A stretch of DNA of 64,000 bases, taken from positions 186,001 to 250,000 of the forward strand of contig DYNP01000005.1 of assembly GCA_020721005.1 (NCBI GenBank). The letters are read 5' to 3'. The notes below the pieces were generated by a model that was not told the DNA's origin, searched no databases, and saw nothing but the letters and a program-made list of their open reading frames with translations. Shown piece by piece: positions 16,809 through 25,086 of this stretch (position 1 is the stretch's first letter; every line of letters starts with the position of its first letter). This stretch comes from Thiomargarita sp. (GTDB lineage: Bacteria; Pseudomonadota; Gammaproteobacteria; Beggiatoales; Beggiatoaceae). Made by a program: the position numbers and the translations under genes.

Positions 16809-17726
16809 ATGGAAAATACCATAGACGAATTACAAACGGTAGGAGACTTTATTCGTTGGGGTGCTAGCCAGTTTAATAAAACACAATTGTTTTTTGGACA
16901 CGGTACCGACAATGCTATCGATGAAGCAATTCTGTTGACTTTACACACTTTACACCTTCCAAAAGAGACTCCAGAAATATTATGGCAAAGTCGCTTGACT
17001 TATCAGGAAAAAAGTCAACTCCTTGAAATCTTTCAAGAAAGAATTGAAAAACGCCTGCCCACTCCCTACTTAACTCATGAGGCTTGGTTTGCCAATCTGC
17101 GATTTTATGTTGATGATCGAGTGCTGATTCCCAGATCTCCTATAGCCGAACTGATCGAAGAACGATATGAACCTTGGATAGACCCGGAAGTAGTCACCAG
17201 AATGCTGGATCTATGTACAGGCAGTGGTTGCATTGCCATTGCCAGTGCCCTATTAGCCTTTCCAAATGCCGAAATTGATGCGGTGGATATTTCCTGTCAA
17301 GCGTTGGAAGTGGCCGATCACAATATTGAAAGTTACGGTTTAGAAAAGCGAGTGTATACCGTTTTTTCCGACTTATTCACCAATTTAAAAGGTATCCATT
17401 ACGATCTCATTGTTTCCAATCCTCCCTATGCCGATGCCAAAGAAATCAGTAACATGCCTGAAGAATACCATCATGAACCCATGATTGGTTTGGAAGCTGG
17501 GGAAGATGGACTTTTTTTTGTTAAACGCATTTTGCGAGAAGCCTTTTACCATTTAACCCCCAATGGCATCTTAATTGTCGAAGTCGGTGCCAGTCAAGAA
17601 GCTCTCATTGAGTATTATCCAGTGGTCCCATTCACCTGGTTAGAATTTAAACACGGTGGAGCTGGAGTATTCATACTGACTGCCGAACAACTTCATCAAT
17701 ATGCAGCCATTTTTGAGGAAGAATAA
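16809..17726 (+). CDS. prmB: 50S ribosomal protein L3 N5-glutamine methyltransferase
   Basis: PrmB uses S-adenosylmethionine to methylate a glutamine of ribosomal protein L3 during 50S assembly. The 305-residue protein has an N-terminal helical domain (about 1-100). The Rossmann methyltransferase domain follows, with LDLCTGSGCIAIA as the SAM loop (near 135) and the substrate-binding NPPY motif in VSNPPYADA (near 205). The segment FYVDDRVLIPRSPIAELI before the methyltransferase domain separates PrmB from PrmC. The start is ATG 16809 with AAGGAAA 13 bases upstream. It is the last gene of the ispH-cas6-prmB run and converges with a Smr gene. Confidence 0.9.
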   Translation: MENTIDELQTVGDFIRWGASQFNKTQLFFGHGTDNAIDEAILLTLHTLHLPKETPEILWQSRLTYQEKSQLLEIFQERIEKRLPTPYLTHEAWFANLRFYVDDRVLIPRSPIAELIEERYEPWIDPEVVTRMLDLCTGSGCIAIASALLAFPNAEIDAVDISCQALEVADHNIESYGLEKRVYTVFSDLFTNLKGIHYDLIVSNPPYADAKEISNMPEEYHHEPMIGLEAGEDGLFFVKRILREAFYHLTPNGILIVEVGASQEALIEYYPVVPFTWLEFKHGGAGVFILTAEQLHQYAAIFEEE

Positions 17727-17825
17727 TCACAAATCCCGAACTGATCTTCATTCTCTGCACGGCTTCTTAACTTGGAAATTCTCGTTACCAATCCTATTTG
17801 GTAACGTATCGCTGATTAAAAAGAT

Positions 17826-18386
17826 TCAAAATAATTGTCGACGCCCGCTGCCCTTTAGCAACACATAAATTGCCCCAGTGCCTCCATCAATCGGTCTCGC
17901 TGAACAAAAAGCCAACACCTCATCTCTTTGACGCAACCAATGTCCCAATTTCGTTTTTAACACCGGTTGCTTCTGCCAAGAATTATATCCCTTACCGTGT
18001 ACAATTCTCACACATCGAACATTTCGATGGCGACACAGGTACAAAAACTCGGCAATGGCCTCCCGAGCCTCTTTGACCACCATGCCATGTAAATCCAATT
18101 CTGCCCCCACGCTAAAATAACCTCGACGCAACTTATCAAAAATGCTCCGTTGCAAACCAGAGCGCACAAACAACAATTCCTCACCAGTTTCCAATTCAGT
18201 TGGATCGAACTGTTCAGAAAGCATATCTTGCCGAATAGCTTCCTCATCCAAATAACGTTGTTTAGGAATTGGCGGTGGCAATGGTCGCAGGGGCATAATC
18301 ACATCACATTGTATTGGTCTAACTCCTTGAGACTGCATAGTTTGACGAAATAATTCCCCTTCATCGTTATCCTGTTGTTTTTTCAT
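17826..18386 (-). CDS. Smr domain protein (SmrA-like)
   Basis: The 186-residue protein has a charged N-terminal extension and a C-terminal Smr domain. The signatures are LDLHGM (near 95) and the HGxG motif VHGKGYNSW, with a closing GGTGAIYVLL. Smr domains are nucleases; SmrB in E. coli cuts mRNA at collided ribosomes and SmrA resembles it. I use ATG 18386 because the GGAA site is well spaced for it. Starts at 18395 (ATG) and 18410 (TTG) are possible. The gene stands alone and converges with prmB. Confidence 0.85.
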   Translation of the reverse strand: MKKQQDNDEGELFRQTMQSQGVRPIQCDVIMPLRPLPPPIPKQRYLDEEAIRQDMLSEQFDPTELETGEELLFVRSGLQRSIFDKLRRGYFSVGAELDLHGMVVKEAREAIAEFLYLCRHRNVRCVRIVHGKGYNSWQKQPVLKTKLGHWLRQRDEVLAFCSARPIDGGTGAIYVLLKGSGRRQLF

Positions 18387-18578
18387 CGCCGGCATTTCCA
18401 CAATTATCAATCAGTTGCATCATTAAAAATCGGTCATTTTACTCTAATTGTTCAAATTTTGAAATCTGGGAAATGAAAAGTAAAGGCGTAACAATATTTT
18501 ACCTACCCCACTTATCAATATTAAGATATGAATTCCCTTGGACAAGAGTATTCTTTTTGAAACATCAAGTTACTTTCA

Positions 18579-21500
18579 TCAATTTTTCATAAACTGTCGG
18601 GCTAACTCTTCAATTGGTCGGTCTTGATAACTTTTCGCCCATTTTTTCACTTTTGCAGCAAAAGGCTGCAATGCTGGATTAGCAGTTTCCAATTGCTCAA
18701 CCAACTTCAAAATACCAAAAAAATCGCCCATTTGAGCCAAATCATATAACTCAGCAGCCTCTTCTGGACCGGGTCCAGTCGAAAAGTTGATGCTTTCCTT
18801 TAAAGAAGTCGCTTCAAATAACTTTGGTAAGGATTTTGGGGATAACAAATCTGCTTGCGCAAACTGTAAATGCACCTTAAAAGTTGTGCCCTGTCCCAAT
18901 TCACTGGTGACCTGCACTTCTCCCCCCATTAATCCCACCAACTGTTTCACCAAAGACAGTCCCAAACCCACGCCTTCAGATTTGTGCAACCAATCGCTGG
19001 CCTGCTCAAACAAATTGAACAATTTAGACAAATCCTCTGGAGACATGCCAATACCTGTATCAGTGATGATAAAATGAAACTGATACCAACCTATTGAATT
19101 CTCCAAAGGCGCAGCATCTACCTGAAAAGTAATTCTTCCCTGTTGAGTAAATTTTACCGCATTGCTCAACAATTGAAAAAGAATTTGTCGCAATCGCTTG
19201 CCATCGGCCAAAATAGCTGCTGGTAACAAAGGTGAAAATTGAACATAAAAATTCAACTGTTTATCTTGAGCCTGGGCTTGAAACCAATAACAAAGATCAT
19301 TCAATAAATTGTTTAAAGGCACTGCAGATAGCTGAAGTTCGATTTGACCAGTTTGCAACTTGGCAATATCCAAAATATCATTCACTACATTAAGCAAATG
19401 CTCCCCACTGTGATAAATAACCTCTACAGACCGTTGTTGCTGACTGGACAATTGCAAATTTTTTCTCAACAATTGCGCATGTCCCAAAATTCCATTTAAA
19501 GGGGTTCTCAACTCATGACTGACATTGGCTAAAAAGGCAGTTTTGGCTTGATTGGCTGCTTCTGCCGCCTGTCGGGCTTGAGATTCTGCTTGACGAGTCT
19601 GTTCCAATTCTTGGACAAAACGAGCATTGTCTAACGAAATGGCCATTTGACTGGACAATAAAGTTAAGATCTGAAAACGGTCAGGAGTAAATGCTCCAGC
19701 AGTCAAATTATTTTCCAAATAAATGATTCCTATCAGTTTTTGCTGATGAAGCAGCACCAGAGCAAGCACGGATTTAACTGCATGCAGGCGAACATAATCT
19801 TCATCCTGATATTTGACTTCTTTATGAAGATTTGAAAACACCAAGGATTGTTTGGTACGAATCACATAGTTGAGCAATGTAATAGGCAGTAAGCCTGCCA
19901 ATGGCAAGGATTGCAACACAGTGACTGTTTCCGGTTGGACAAGCATTTCCGCTTGAATAAGCCATTCTCCTTGTTGCTCCAAAATCAAAACTCCTCGTTG
20001 AGCTCCAGCATTCTCAATTACAATATGCATCATTTTGCTCAACAAATTCTCTAATCGAATTTCACTGGATAAAGTTTGAGCGGCTTTCATCACACTGGCT
20101 AAATCTAACCAATGGGTACTTGCTGCAAATTGAGTTGTGCTCAATCGAGTCGTTGACATTGTAGCCGCGGAAAAAGTTGAAGTTATTGGTAAAACAGTCA
20201 CTTTTTGAGGCGCTAACCATTGTGGATAACGATCTTCCAAATGTTTGAGTTTGACCAATGCGCCCCATTGTTGATAACGATAATAGGCTTCTTTCAAATA
20301 CAATTGAGCAAATTTACTCATGCCCCGTTTCTGATAAAATTCTGCCGCCAATTCATAGGCCAAGCCTTCTTCATGAAGATAATTATTTTTTTGGGCATCT
20401 GCGATGGCTTGCTCATAGAAGGCTTCCGCTTCCAAAAATTGTCCTGAGATTTTAGCCATTTCTGCCTCAATCAAATTGTATTTGTGTTGATAATTCATAG
20501 GCGCCTGCTTTGCCCAACATTGCAATTTTTCCTGATTGGCAGCTGCCTGAAAATAATGGAAAGCCTTGGCTGGCACCTGATCCACTTGATCGAGTAAAGC
20601 CAGGGAATAATAAAATCGATAGGACCCCGTTATAAAACTAGCCCCTCCTTCTGAGTAATTATCAGCATGTTGAAACATTTCCATTGCTGCACTCGATTGG
20701 CGCAGAAAATACAATAAAATTCCTTTTACCACGTATAAAGAGAAGAGAGAGGTGTTGTTTTGAGTGTCTAAAAATCGCTGCAACATGATCACTTCATCAA
20801 AATCTGGACCGATCAATAAATGAGCTTCTTCAGCCTTTCCAGTCAAATTATTTACCAATTGCTGCCACATTTTTAAATAATTGATCGCATGCTCATATTT
20901 GAATTTTTCCAACATTTTCAAGTGAACTGTACAACGCTGTTCCACATCATTTAAGGATTCTCCTGTCAGTAAAGGAAAAATACAACAATACAATGCGGAA
21001 TAAGAGGCATATTCAATATCCCCAGTTTCCAAACCAATTTGGATGGTCTCATGGAGAGAACTGAGAATGGCTTGTGGTGGTTCCTTCCAAGGTCGAATAA
21101 ATGCGTGGAATAATTCATGAGTTCTCGCTTTAATTCCCTTAGCATCCAGTTGATCAACTAACTTTAATGCCAATTGTCCAAAACGATAACCGGTCTCGAT
21201 CTTATCAATGCCGATACACAAAATCAACCCATAGAAACTATATCCGTATGCAGAAGGAGCGGCATGTCCATAATTTACGCTGAGATGGACCATGGTAAAA
21301 GCAATTGGACTTAACAAATTTGGATTAACAATAAAGGCAGGTGACATCATTGTCATAAGAATTCGCATCACTGCCACTTGGGTTGGATCTGTCATTCGAG
21401 GTTGATAAATCAAATCTTCAATGGTTATGGGAATAACAGGAGGAACTTGTTCCAATTCAATGCCTAACAAGTTCAAAACCAACAGTCCGGTGTTAAGAGC

Positions 21501-23990
21501 GTCTGCTATTTGGGTTTGAGTAATGTAATTCTGAATTTTCAACTCATAAATATTGGCCTGTTCCAAACAAGTTTGCACATGTTGCAATGCAATCTCTGCC
21601 AATTCCAATGACTCCTCAAAATAGGTATTTAGATATAAAACTTCAATCAATTCTAAGTATAGGGGAAGAGTTAGAGAATAAGTGGATTGCCAACAATCCA
21701 TTGGCAATAACAGCAATCCTTGACGCAAATAATTAAGGGCCGGCTCATAGGCCACAGCGGACTTGGCTCTTTGACCTGCCAATAAATTCAAACGAATAAT
21801 TTCTTCCCGCTCTGATAGATCCCAAATGAGCTCCATCCCCATATTAAAATGATCAAGCACTTCAAAAAGTCGATTTTCCAAAATTTCTGGTTGAACTTTA
21901 AGTAAACGAGCAATTTGTAAATGAATAACCACTTTGTCTTGATCTGAGATTAGGGAATAGGCTGCCTGTTGTACCCGATCATGGATAAATTTGTATTTTT
22001 CCTCTACAGGCACAATTAATCCTCCCACCAACGCTTCCCATAAGTGAGTTTTTACCCATTCGATTGATTGCTGTAAAACCACAGACAAAGTGGCTGCCTC
22101 AAATTGATTACCTATGGCTGCAGCCAAGGTTAAAACTTGTTGGGTTTCCTGCTTCAATTGTTGAATTTTACCTGTCATCAATTCCACCACATTGTCGGTA
22201 ATGTTACGCATTTCAATGTGTTTCAAATCCCAAGTCCACTGACGCTGACTGGTCTTAAAAATCAATAATTGTTCAGTGTACAACGTTTTTAGAAATTCAC
22301 CCAAAAAGAAAGGATTTCCACCTGTTTTTGCCATGACCAGTTTTGCCAGTGGCAAGGTTTGACTCAGGGGCAGATGCAATGCTTCACTGACCCATTGATT
22401 TACATGTGACAATTCTAATGGATTCAAAGTTAAGGTCTGTACCCACAGTCCTCGTTCCTTCATTTCGGCCAGAGTTTGTAGCAAACCATGACCTGCTTGG
22501 ACCTCGTTGTTACGATAGGCGCCTATCAATAATAAATAGGGAATATCAGTCATCATCAAGGTCATCAATTTTAAACTGGCACTGTCAACCCATTGTAAAT
22601 CATCTAAAAAAATTACCAAGGGATGGTCAGGTTGACAGAAAACTTTGATGAAATTTTCAAATACTAAGTTAAAACGATTCTGAGATTCTGCAGGTGCTAA
22701 TACTGGCACAGCAGGTTGTGGACCTATGATCAATTCTACATCCACAATCACATCGATGATGACTTGGCCATTGTTACCCAAAGCGTCTAAAAGCTGAGTA
22801 CGCCAATAATCCAATTGCATTTGAGTTTCAGTCAATAAGTGTCGTATCAATTCCCGAAAAGCTTGCACTACAGCAGAATAGGGAATATTACGTTGAAATT
22901 GGTCAAATTTGCCAGCGATGAAATAACCTCGCTTTTTGGTGATTGGTTTGTAAATTTCTCTGATCACTGCAGTTTTCCCAATTCCCGAATAACCAGCCAC
23001 CAAAAGTAACTGACTGTGCCCACTTGTAACGTGCTCAAAAGTATTCAAGAGTTGCTGGATTTCCGCTTCTCGACCATATAATTTCTGAGGTAAATGAAAA
23101 TGTTCTGAAAAATCCTGTTGGCCCAATTTAAACCCTGACCAATCAGTTGAGCCAATTGGACTTGAATCCATTAGGTTTTCTAAAATTGTTTCTAAATCGG
23201 CTTTCACTCCCCAAGCGCTTTGGTAACGCTCTTCCGCAGCTTTGGCCAGCAACCGTAAAATTAAATGAGAAATCACTGGAGGCAGATCAGGGTTAATATG
23301 GTGTGGAGACAGCGGTTGCTTGGCCAAATGACAGTGCACCAATTCCATCGCATCTTGACTTATAAAAGGCAATTGACCAGTGAACATTTCATAAAATGTC
23401 ACTCCCAGGGAATATAAATCAGTGCGATAATCCAAGAGCCGATTCATGCGTCCCGTCTGTTCCGGGGAAAGATAAGCCAATGTACCCTCTAGCTGATTAG
23501 GATTTTGTAAGGCCAAGGTTTCGCGAGGTAATTGCGTGGCAATTCCAAAATCAATGATTTTCAACTGGTTAGTTTCAGGGTTCCATACAATGTTATTGGG
23601 ATTGATATCTTTATGAATCACATGAGCTGCATGCAAGTGTCCCAAACCATCTGCAATTTGCACTGCCACTTTTAACCAATCTATCAAACCAAATTTGGAT
23701 TGGGTCAGCCAAAAATTCAATGAGTTTCCACCAAAATCTTCCAAAACCAGCACAAAATAATTTTGCCATCTTTCCAACTCAAACACTTCAACAATTCCCG
23801 GTAATTTTAGTTGATTGAGTAGGTTATATTCGTGCTGATAACGGGTTAATTGGGTGGTGGCAAGCAGATCTGCTTTTAATAGTTTGAGAATAACTGGTTT
23901 ATTGTCTACACTGTGAATGGCCCGATATACCAGAGAACTTTCACTTTCATAAATCTGAGTAATAATCTGGAAATGAGGATGCGTAAGCAT
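18579..23990 (-). CDS. Giant Ser/Thr kinase - AAA ATPase - GAF - histidine kinase sensor
   Basis: From ATG 23990 the protein has 1803 residues. An STK-like kinase domain covers about 1-275, with VILK Lys36, HKDINPNN Asp128 and DFG Asp147. An AAA/STAND ATPase follows with Walker A GYSGIGKT at 333-340 and LVIFLDDLQWVD as Walker B. A long TPR-like helical region runs to about 1280, then a GAF domain (about 1300-1455), HisKA with His1492 in SHELRTPLNG, HATPase with the GVGLGLSLV loop, and a short C-terminal helical tail. No receiver domain is attached, so a separate response regulator is needed. This architecture is typical of cyanobacteria and filamentous sulfur bacteria. An upstream extension to 24134 would overlap the DUF3782 gene and adds no homology, so it was not used. 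Confidence 0.88.
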   Translation of the reverse strand: MLTHPHFQIITQIYESESSLVYRAIHSVDNKPVILKLLKADLLATTQLTRYQHEYNLLNQLKLPGIVEVFELERWQNYFVLVLEDFGGNSLNFWLTQSKFGLIDWLKVAVQIADGLGHLHAAHVIHKDINPNNIVWNPETNQLKIIDFGIATQLPRETLALQNPNQLEGTLAYLSPEQTGRMNRLLDYRTDLYSLGVTFYEMFTGQLPFISQDAMELVHCHLAKQPLSPHHINPDLPPVISHLILRLLAKAAEERYQSAWGVKADLETILENLMDSSPIGSTDWSGFKLGQQDFSEHFHLPQKLYGREAEIQQLLNTFEHVTSGHSQLLLVAGYSGIGKTAVIREIYKPITKKRGYFIAGKFDQFQRNIPYSAVVQAFRELIRHLLTETQMQLDYWRTQLLDALGNNGQVIIDVIVDVELIIGPQPAVPVLAPAESQNRFNLVFENFIKVFCQPDHPLVIFLDDLQWVDSASLKLMTLMMTDIPYLLLIGAYRNNEVQAGHGLLQTLAEMKERGLWVQTLTLNPLELSHVNQWVSEALHLPLSQTLPLAKLVMAKTGGNPFFLGEFLKTLYTEQLLIFKTSQRQWTWDLKHIEMRNITDNVVELMTGKIQQLKQETQQVLTLAAAIGNQFEAATLSVVLQQSIEWVKTHLWEALVGGLIVPVEEKYKFIHDRVQQAAYSLISDQDKVVIHLQIARLLKVQPEILENRLFEVLDHFNMGMELIWDLSEREEIIRLNLLAGQRAKSAVAYEPALNYLRQGLLLLPMDCWQSTYSLTLPLYLELIEVLYLNTYFEESLELAEIALQHVQTCLEQANIYELKIQNYITQTQIADALNTGLLVLNLLGIELEQVPPVIPITIEDLIYQPRMTDPTQVAVMRILMTMMSPAFIVNPNLLSPIAFTMVHLSVNYGHAAPSAYGYSFYGLILCIGIDKIETGYRFGQLALKLVDQLDAKGIKARTHELFHAFIRPWKEPPQAILSSLHETIQIGLETGDIEYASYSALYCCIFPLLTGESLNDVEQRCTVHLKMLEKFKYEHAINYLKMWQQLVNNLTGKAEEAHLLIGPDFDEVIMLQRFLDTQNNTSLFSLYVVKGILLYFLRQSSAAMEMFQHADNYSEGGASFITGSYRFYYSLALLDQVDQVPAKAFHYFQAAANQEKLQCWAKQAPMNYQHKYNLIEAEMAKISGQFLEAEAFYEQAIADAQKNNYLHEEGLAYELAAEFYQKRGMSKFAQLYLKEAYYRYQQWGALVKLKHLEDRYPQWLAPQKVTVLPITSTFSAATMSTTRLSTTQFAASTHWLDLASVMKAAQTLSSEIRLENLLSKMMHIVIENAGAQRGVLILEQQGEWLIQAEMLVQPETVTVLQSLPLAGLLPITLLNYVIRTKQSLVFSNLHKEVKYQDEDYVRLHAVKSVLALVLLHQQKLIGIIYLENNLTAGAFTPDRFQILTLLSSQMAISLDNARFVQELEQTRQAESQARQAAEAANQAKTAFLANVSHELRTPLNGILGHAQLLRKNLQLSSQQQRSVEVIYHSGEHLLNVVNDILDIAKLQTGQIELQLSAVPLNNLLNDLCYWFQAQAQDKQLNFYVQFSPLLPAAILADGKRLRQILFQLLSNAVKFTQQGRITFQVDAAPLENSIGWYQFHFIITDTGIGMSPEDLSKLFNLFEQASDWLHKSEGVGLGLSLVKQLVGLMGGEVQVTSELGQGTTFKVHLQFAQADLLSPKSLPKLFEATSLKESINFSTGPGPEEAAELYDLAQMGDFFGILKLVEQLETANPALQPFAAKVKKWAKSYQDRPIEELARQFMKN

Positions 23991-24102
23991 AATATTAGTG
24001 ACCTTATTAGTTAAGGTGAACAAAGGTTTTACCTTGCCCACCACTTGAATATCTGAGACAAAATTAACATATAATATCCAACCCATCTCGATTAAGAATC
24101 GA

Positions 24103-25032
24103 TTACCAAACCATGGGTCGAAACTTATCATCATTCAAAAATTTGACAGAATCTCCTTTGTGGGCAATCACAAAAAATCCCTTTCGATAAGCATATTTAG
24201 CCACATTTTCCGGAACCACCATCCCAGCCACTGCACCATATACCTTATTGCCAGCATACGCCTGGAACAAGCGTTTAAATTTACTCATCCGTTCCACATG
24301 CTCATTGACATCGTCTATGCTCAAATTACTTTTCACTTCGATGAGCACGCAGGTATCAGTGTTGGTCACCAATAAGTCAATCTGCATGGCCAGTTTCAGG
24401 GTAGGATTATTGGCTTCCACATTACGACTGACCGCATGCACCTCAATTCCTCGCTCTTGAAATAATCTGACCACTGCGGGCTTAATCAATTCCTCGACAA
24501 AATCCCCCAAACGCCCACCAAGTCGACCAATTTTCTGATTGACCTCTTCAGACAACTTAGCCATTCTTCTATCTGTATCTTGGGACTGTTGTTTCAGTAA
24601 TCGTTCAGTTTCCTGAAATTTACGATCGGTTTCCTGAAATTTACGATCGGTTTCCTGAAATTTACGATCAGTTTCTTGAAACTTTAAGGTAGTTTCCTGA
24701 AATTTACGATCGGTTTCTTGAAACTTTAAGGTAGTTTCCTGGAATTTACGATCAGTCTCCTGAAACTTACGATCGGTTTCTTGAAACTTTAAGGTAGTTT
24801 CCTGGAATTTACGATCAGTCTCCTGAAACTTACGATCGGTTTCTTGAAACCGTCGATTGACTTCTTGGAACTCACCTTCAGTTTCTTCAGAACGTATTCT
24901 TGCTTCTTCAGCGTGTTTACTTATCAAGTCCCTAAGCTCTAGGAAACCTGTCCTATTCTCCTGAGCTTGTTCCTTGATCAGACGGTCGGTCTCTTTAAAA
25001 AGTGACCAAATTTCTTCTAAAGTTACAGACAT
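24103..25032 (-). CDS. DUF3782-type coiled-coil protein with PD-(D/E)XK nuclease-like domain
   Basis: The 309-residue protein starts at ATG 25032 with AAGGA upstream. Residues 61-144 are twelve uninterrupted heptads built on FQETDRK and FQETTLK, a near-perfect coiled coil. The C-terminal part has a PD-(D/E)XK-like core: Asp219 in QIDLLV, then Glu232-x-Lys234 in IEVKSN. Families of this design (DUF3782) are numerous in cyanobacteria and Beggiatoa-like genomes, and their function is unknown. A nuclease or restriction-like role is suggested by the core, but no activity is established. It lies between the CHASE2 cyclase (54-base gap) and the giant kinase on the same strand. Confidence 0.8.
   Translation of the reverse strand: MSVTLEEIWSLFKETDRLIKEQAQENRTGFLELRDLISKHAEEARIRSEETEGEFQEVNRRFQETDRKFQETDRKFQETTLKFQETDRKFQETDRKFQETTLKFQETDRKFQETTLKFQETDRKFQETDRKFQETDRKFQETERLLKQQSQDTDRRMAKLSEEVNQKIGRLGGRLGDFVEELIKPAVVRLFQERGIEVHAVSRNVEANNPTLKLAMQIDLLVTNTDTCVLIEVKSNLSIDDVNEHVERMSKFKRLFQAYAGNKVYGAVAGMVVPENVAKYAYRKGFFVIAHKGDSVKFLNDDKFRPMVW
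24601..24852 (-). repeat. 21-bp tandem repeats coding for twelve heptads
   Basis: Twelve 21-bp units inside the DUF3782 gene encode FQET-x-x-K/R heptads. Unit sequences alternate between two versions (ending DRK or TLK), and several neighbours are identical at DNA level, a sign of recent slippage or unequal exchange. The number of heptads probably varies between strains. Confidence 0.9.
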
Positions 25033-25086
25033 TGTTGTGTCCTTCTAAGTTAAAGGGGATTTGTAAATTAAATCCTTAATTTACAA

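Noticed and set aside
23991-24134. N-terminal extension of the giant kinase
   Set aside because: It overlaps the DUF3782 gene and lacks homology to the kinase family.
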